In this document: positions 59,578-64,000 of the stretch, piece after piece
Position numbering within the stretch: the first letter of the stretch is position 1
Layout: the number at the start of each line of letters is the position of its first letter
Source: Caulochytrium protostelioides
Lineage: Eukaryota; Chytridiomycota; Caulochytriomycetes; Caulochytriales; Caulochytriaceae
DNA length: 64,000 nt
Assembly: GCA_003615045.1 (NCBI GenBank)
Contig: ML014120.1
Span: forward strand, 62,001-126,000
Reading direction: 5' to 3'
Made by a program: the position numbers and the translations under genes
The notes under the pieces: generated by a model
The model's database searches: none
The model's input: the letters and a program-made list of their open reading frames with translations, nothing else
Told to the model about the DNA's origin: nothing

Positions 59578-62500
59578 ATGATGATGTAAGTCGCTGTGTT
59601 TTCGTAGTCGGCGGAGAGTCCTGCACCGCTCCACGCAGGGCATCGCGTCACGCCTCGCTTTTCCCGACGTGCATCACCGTAGGCCTTCATGGAGCCGTCA
59701 ACTGACGCCGTTTACCATTCTTTGCGACTCTGGCGTGATGGATCGCATGGGCTAACGCCTGGACGATCGTGCGATCGCTCTTCGCTCGATGCCCGCAGTC
59801 CGTCTCCGCGGCCGCGCAACGGCCAGTGGCCCGTCAGCTCGGCCGGGGGCAACCTGGGTCGCGGCTTCCGCGGTCAGGCCGGCGACCAGAACCAGGCCCC
59901 CATGTTCCGCAACTCCCAGGCCGGCGGGATGATCGCTGGGGCCGGTGGCATGAATGGCCGCATGAACATGCCTCAAAGGAAGACCACCATGATGCGACCC
60001 GGATTCTCGCAGCAGCAGCCCATGCAACCGAACATGCAGCCCATGATGCAGCAGCAGCAGCAGCAGCCCATGATGCAGCAGGGTATGCAGCAGCAGCAAT
60101 ATCAGCCTGGGGTTTTCCAGAACGACAACCAGCCGGGGCCGATGGTCCAGAACGGTCGACGGTTCCAGAACGGCGGCATGCGCGCCCATGCCCAGCCATT
60201 TCAATCGCAGGGCGGCCCCTACGCGGGCGACCAGACTTCGAGCCAGCTTGACTCGAGCATCTTTGGTGCGCAGGCCCCGATGGCGTCAAACGGGTCCTCT
60301 TATGCGGGCGTCAACGGAACGTCCAACATGGTGCCGGCCAACGGCGCCAACGCGTATACGGGCCAGTTTGCACAGAGCGGCGGTATGGCTAGCTTCATGC
60401 CCGACGACGCTCCGAATGGCATGCTCGGCCCTGTCAACAGCAGCAATAGCAACACCAACGGCGTCGTCACATCGAGCGCCATCTATGCGAAGCAGGACAG
60501 TGGTATGAACCCTGCGCCCCGCTTTGCCACTGCGCCTAACACGATGGGCGCTCAGAACGGCATGGCTCAGCGCACCATGGGTTCCGCCAATGCGATGGTG
60601 AATGGCTCCGATGCTGGCCTGCGCCAGCCGAATGCCTTCGCCCAGCGCGGCGGTGGCGCCATGAACCGTGGCCGAGGCCGCGGCGGCGCCCGTGGTGGCA
60701 CCCGCCCGGGTCCGATGAACCATGCCGCCTTTGCGACACCGCAGTCGCAGTCGCAGCCCCAGCAGCCGATGCAGATGCAGCCGCCGCCATCGCAGCCGAA
60801 CGGTATGATGAACATGAGCTCCAATGAGCCGAGTCCCCGCTCGAATCGCGCGACGCTGCCGCTGCCGCCGCAGGAGCAGGTGATGGCCGCGGCGGGCCCT
60901 CTACGCCGGCGTCCCGGGATGGATGCTGGCGCGACTCGGGGCAAGCCGTACGGGCGCCCCCCGCGCCCCACGTATGCGACGCGCACGACCGAGAGCAGCG
61001 GGAGTGTGGACGACGCCCATGACGAGGCGTTCGTGCCGCTGCCGCGCAACCTGGGTTCGCGCCTCACGGCCAAGAACTGGGAGCAGCTGATGCCGACGCT
61101 GCCGCCGTTCAACAAGAACTTCTACTACGAACATCCGGACGTAACGAACCGCCCGCCCTGGCACATCGACCAGTGGCGCGAGAGCTACGGCGTCCGCGTG
61201 ACGCCCGGGGCGCTGCGCCCCGTCGAAACCCTGGAGGAAGCCGGGTTTGCCAACTTTGTCAAGGTCAGCATCTTCAATCGCGATCTGGTGCAGCCGACGC
61301 CCATCCAGTCGCAGGGCTGGCCGATGGCGATGAGCGGCCAGGACCTCGTGGGTGTTGCAGACACCGGATCCGGCAAGACGCTGGCCTACGTGCTGCCGGC
61401 GCTGATGCACATTGCAGCGCAGGAGCCGCTCAAGGAGGGCCAAGGCCCGATCGCACTGATCCTGGTCCCGACACGTGAGCTGGCGCTGCAGATCGAGCAG
61501 ATCTTTCATGACGTAGGCAGCACGTGCCAGCTCCGTTGCGCGTGCCTGTGGGGTGGCGGCGGCCACAAGTCGATGGAGCTTCAGTGCGCCTCTCTGATGG
61601 GCTCACCCGACTGCATTGTCGCGACGCCCGGCCGCTTGATCGAGATGCTCGAGCTCGGCAAGACAAATCTTATGCGCGTCACCTACCTCGTGCTCGACGA
61701 GGCCGATCGTATGCTCGATATGGGTTTCCACGACCAGATCGAGATGATCAGCTCGCAGATCCGCCCGGACCGCCAGACGCTGATGTGGACGGCCACTTGG
61801 ACCGAGGACATCATGCGCCTCGCTTCGAAGCATCTCAAACAGCCGCAGAAGGTCGTCGTGGGCCAGTATGAATTGTCGGTCCCGGCTTCGATCACGCAGC
61901 ACTTCGTCTTTACGTCGCCCGCCCAGCGCGACACAGAGTTCCTCAAGCTGCTCTCGGGCCTCACGGCCCAGGACCAGACGCTGATCTTCACGAACTCCAA
62001 GCACCACGCGGACGAGGTCGAGCGCTTGATGGTCCAGCACAACTACCACGTGCTCGTGACACACGGCGACAAGCCGCAGAACGAGCGCGAGTTCAACATG
62101 AGCGCCTTCAAGAGCGGCAACTTCCGCTTCCTTATCGCGACCGACATCCTCGCCCGCGGCATGGACTTCAAGGGCGTCACCCACGTCATCAACTACATGT
62201 GCCCCGTCACCGTCGAGGCCTACATCCACCGCGTCGGCCGCACCGGCCGCATGGACCGTCCCGGTGTCGCCCACACGCTGTTTGTGGAGGACGACTTTAG
62301 CATGGCGCCGCATCTGATCGATCTGCTTACGAAGGCCGGCCAGCCGGTGCCCGCCGAGCTGCAGGACTACGCGAGGCTGGGCCGCCACTCAGAGACGGCG
62401 CGCTCGTTCCGTCCCAAGAACAGCGTCGCGCCACGTGCGGCGCGTGCGATCGTAGAGCGTGGGAGCGCCACGGCGGCCGCCCGGTCCATCTCTGCGTCGG

Positions 62501-62600
62501 CGGTGCCCGTGAACCCGCTGCACGCTGCGCCGACGGGTATTGGGCCATCCGCGACCAGCCGCGTGGAGCGCTTCCAGCCTCATCCGCCAGCGCAGAACGG

Positions 62601-62650
<50 letters not shown>

Positions 62651-63255
62651 CATCCCAACAGCCATCTCAGCAGCAACAGCAGCAGCAGCGTGCCCATGCC
62701 GTGAACGGGTCCAAGCAACCCATGTCGTCTGTGGCGCTGGCATCGAGCATGCGTCTGAACGTGACGTCGCAGACCGCGACGCCCACGATGGCGACATCCG
62801 CCGCGCCGTCGACGTCCATGATGTCGGGTCAGAACCCGGTTTCGGCGCCCGTGGCGGCCTCCGTTCCGGCTCTCGCTGAGAACCGAGGCAACATGATGCC
62901 CGGGGGCGCGCACAACGGCATGATGAACGGCAGCTTGATGAAGGGGAGTTTGATGAACGGTATGATGGGTGGGAACGCCTCGCCCATGGCATCACAGCAG
63001 CCCCAGCCCCAGCAGGCGGCGCCGGGCCACCAGACGCCGATGCAGCAGCTAAGCAGCAATGGCAACGCCATGTCGACATCGATGCCACCGACCGCTTCCT
63101 CGGGTCCCGACGGTCCCATGTTCTATGCGAGCTTGCCGTCGCCGGGCCCCTCCCAGATGCCAGCGATCTCCGGACCGTCGCCGCTGTCAGTCAACAACAA
63201 CAACAATAACAACAACAGCAATAAGGCTCATGCTCAGCAGCAGCAGCAGCAGTAG
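59578..63255 (+). CDS. DBP2: DEAD-box RNA helicase of the Dbp2/DDX5 type
   Basis: The proposed model has a tiny first exon (59578-59585) and exon 2 (59838-63255), 1141 residues; yeast Dbp2 has 546. The helicase core is typical of Dbp2/DDX5/DDX17, ATP-dependent RNA remodelling enzymes: QPTPIQSQGWPMAMSG (Q motif), ADTGSGKT with Lys516, PTRELALQI, TPGRLIEML, LVLDEADRMLDMG (DEAD 623-626), WTATW (motif III, Thr for the usual Ser of SAT), ILARGMDFKG, HRVGRTGR. The preceding 430 residues are Met/Gln/Asn/Gly-rich and the last 300 are Gln/Ser/Asn-rich with a long CAG-coded tract, a prion-like composition. An intron-free alternative starts at 59689 (MEPSTDAVYH) but its first 50 residues look noncoding. 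Helicase identity is certain; the start is not. Confidence 0.93.
59586..59837 (+). other. Proposed intron 1 of DBP2
   Basis: A 252-bp intron with donor GTAAGT directly after ATGATGAT and acceptor CCCGTCAG. The join gives MMISAGGNLGRGFRGQ, a Gly/Arg-rich start usual for this helicase family. Another acceptor candidate is GGTCAG near 59.876 kb. Confidence 0.5.
62607..62652 (+). repeat. Coding CAG tract (poly-Gln) in DBP2
   Basis: About fifteen consecutive CAG codons then CAA, in the C-terminal extension of the helicase. Further CAG runs occur at about 60.05, 62.67 and 63.24 kb. Confidence 0.9.
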
Positions 63256-64000
63256 CGGTAGCAGCAAACACGCGGCCAGGGCTCTGCGCCATCGCTGGCT
63301 CACTTTGGCAACATGACGTCCCTCCGTCGCGCGCAGAATGAGAGCGCAGTTTCTTTACACGTGATCGAAGGTCAAATGGTCTCGATCCAATAAATACTAA
63401 GTAAAAATACACAAAGTGCCATCATCGTCTTTTTTTATTTGGCTGGACCCGAAAGGAACTGAACGGGGAGGGATCCCGTCACGAGGGACGGCTGACCCGC
63501 CACATCGGCGGATGAACTCGGGCGTCGGGCGTCGATGTTTGTGAGGGGCTTCCCTGACATCGCCATCTGAATGATGCTCCATCCTGGACTTGTATCAGCG
63601 ATCGGCGAGGTATGACGGTGGTCGCGGCCGCGGTGGGCGATCGCCATCACACTGATCGCCTCAGATGACGGCGGTCACGTCATCACGCTCGACTCCAGGA
63701 AGCCCGGCGACGCCTATTCTGCGAAGCCCCCCGGTGCCTGCTGTCGTCCCGTATTTCGTATTTCCGACGCGTTGCTTCGTGTTTCTGACTCGTCGCTTCA
63801 TGGATCGGGATTCCGAAGAATGCGGATGGCATCATCCCCATGGGCGCCTTCAACGGCGGTCCGCACCGCGGCGATGTGTTCTGAATGGAACACCCGATGG
63901 GCTCCGCCACACGTCGTCGGATAACAAGAGCCCCAAGGGGCCACAGACGGTGAAGCCGCCGTTCTCGTCGAAGGCCGACCCCCGGCATCACGGTGGGCCC
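63256..64000. other. Trailing region after DBP2
   Basis: No gene is visible to the end of the window. GTATTTCGTATTTCCGACGC and related GTTTCTGACTCG repeats occur near 63.75 kb. The first 150 bases are the 3' region of DBP2. Confidence 0.5.
63389..63394 (+). terminator. AATAAA polyadenylation signal of DBP2
   Basis: AATAAA 134 bases after the DBP2 stop codon, followed by AT-rich sequence and a run of T residues. Confidence 0.5.

Overview
The window looks like nuclear DNA of a GC-rich, zoosporic (flagellated) fungus, most likely a chytrid or blastoclad relative; I cannot name the species. Three genes support this. One is a nearly full-length LRRC6/DNAAF11 axonemal dynein assembly factor, which only organisms with motile cilia need. 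One is a fungal-type Sos7-like kinetochore protein. The third set is fungal housekeeping genes with GT..AG introns of 97-400 bp, several with a GTAAGT donor. Coding regions are very GC-rich at third positions, so almost every real gene has long open shadow frames on the other strand. About half the sequence is intergenic and rich in micro- and minisatellites.

Layout. 1-6.58 kb: no gene recognised; GC-rich simple repeats. 6.58-10.0 kb: PSP1-domain protein (+). 10.55-12.93 kb: RsmH/METTL15 rRNA methyltransferase (-, one intron). 14.2-16.6 kb: Sos7-like coiled-coil protein (+, one intron). 17.6-18.7 kb: V-ATPase subunit G (+, two introns). 19.25-19.98 kb: gluconokinase (-, intron inside the P-loop). 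21.26-22.73 kb: ribosomal protein L3 (+). 23.09-24.58 kb: mitochondrial Phe-tRNA synthetase (-). 25.96-26.66 kb: mitochondrial GrpE/Mge1 (+). 28.2-31.0 kb: pepsin-family protease with a huge N-terminal extension (+). 31.1-32.0 kb: an island of gene debris (isovaleryl-CoA dehydrogenase exon, Fanzor/TnpB tail, an unknown exon-like piece). 32.3-33.6 kb: Prp38 splicing factor. 34.2-35.9 kb: LRRC6/DNAAF11. 36.5-37.9 kb: glycine-cleavage T protein. 38.4-39.8 kb: unknown acidic protein. 40.6-41.9 kb: DHHC palmitoyltransferase. 41.9-44.5 kb: helical protein, perhaps TAF1A/Rrn11-like (-). 45.7-46.3 kb: signal peptidase SEC11. 47.7-52.7 kb: giant coiled-coil protein interrupted by a 10-N assembly gap. 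52.9-54.4 kb: anthranilate synthase TRP2 (-). 55.0-57.2 kb: PUS3/Deg1 pseudouridine synthase. 57.3-58.6 kb: a second decayed Fanzor-like region with its own repeats and TATA box. 59.6-63.3 kb: Dbp2/DDX5-type RNA helicase with prion-like flanks.

The genes do not form an operon or pathway cluster; they are independent housekeeping genes in mixed orientation. Mitochondrial functions recur (GrpE, Phe-RS, T protein, RsmH/METTL15-like). The accessory content worth a second look is the pair of Fanzor (eukaryotic TnpB-like nuclease) remnants, the orphan exons beside one of them, the extremely short first exons in at least four genes, and the gap in the coiled-coil gene. That gap appears to be an unmerged 112-bp contig overlap. 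I found no intact undescribed system.
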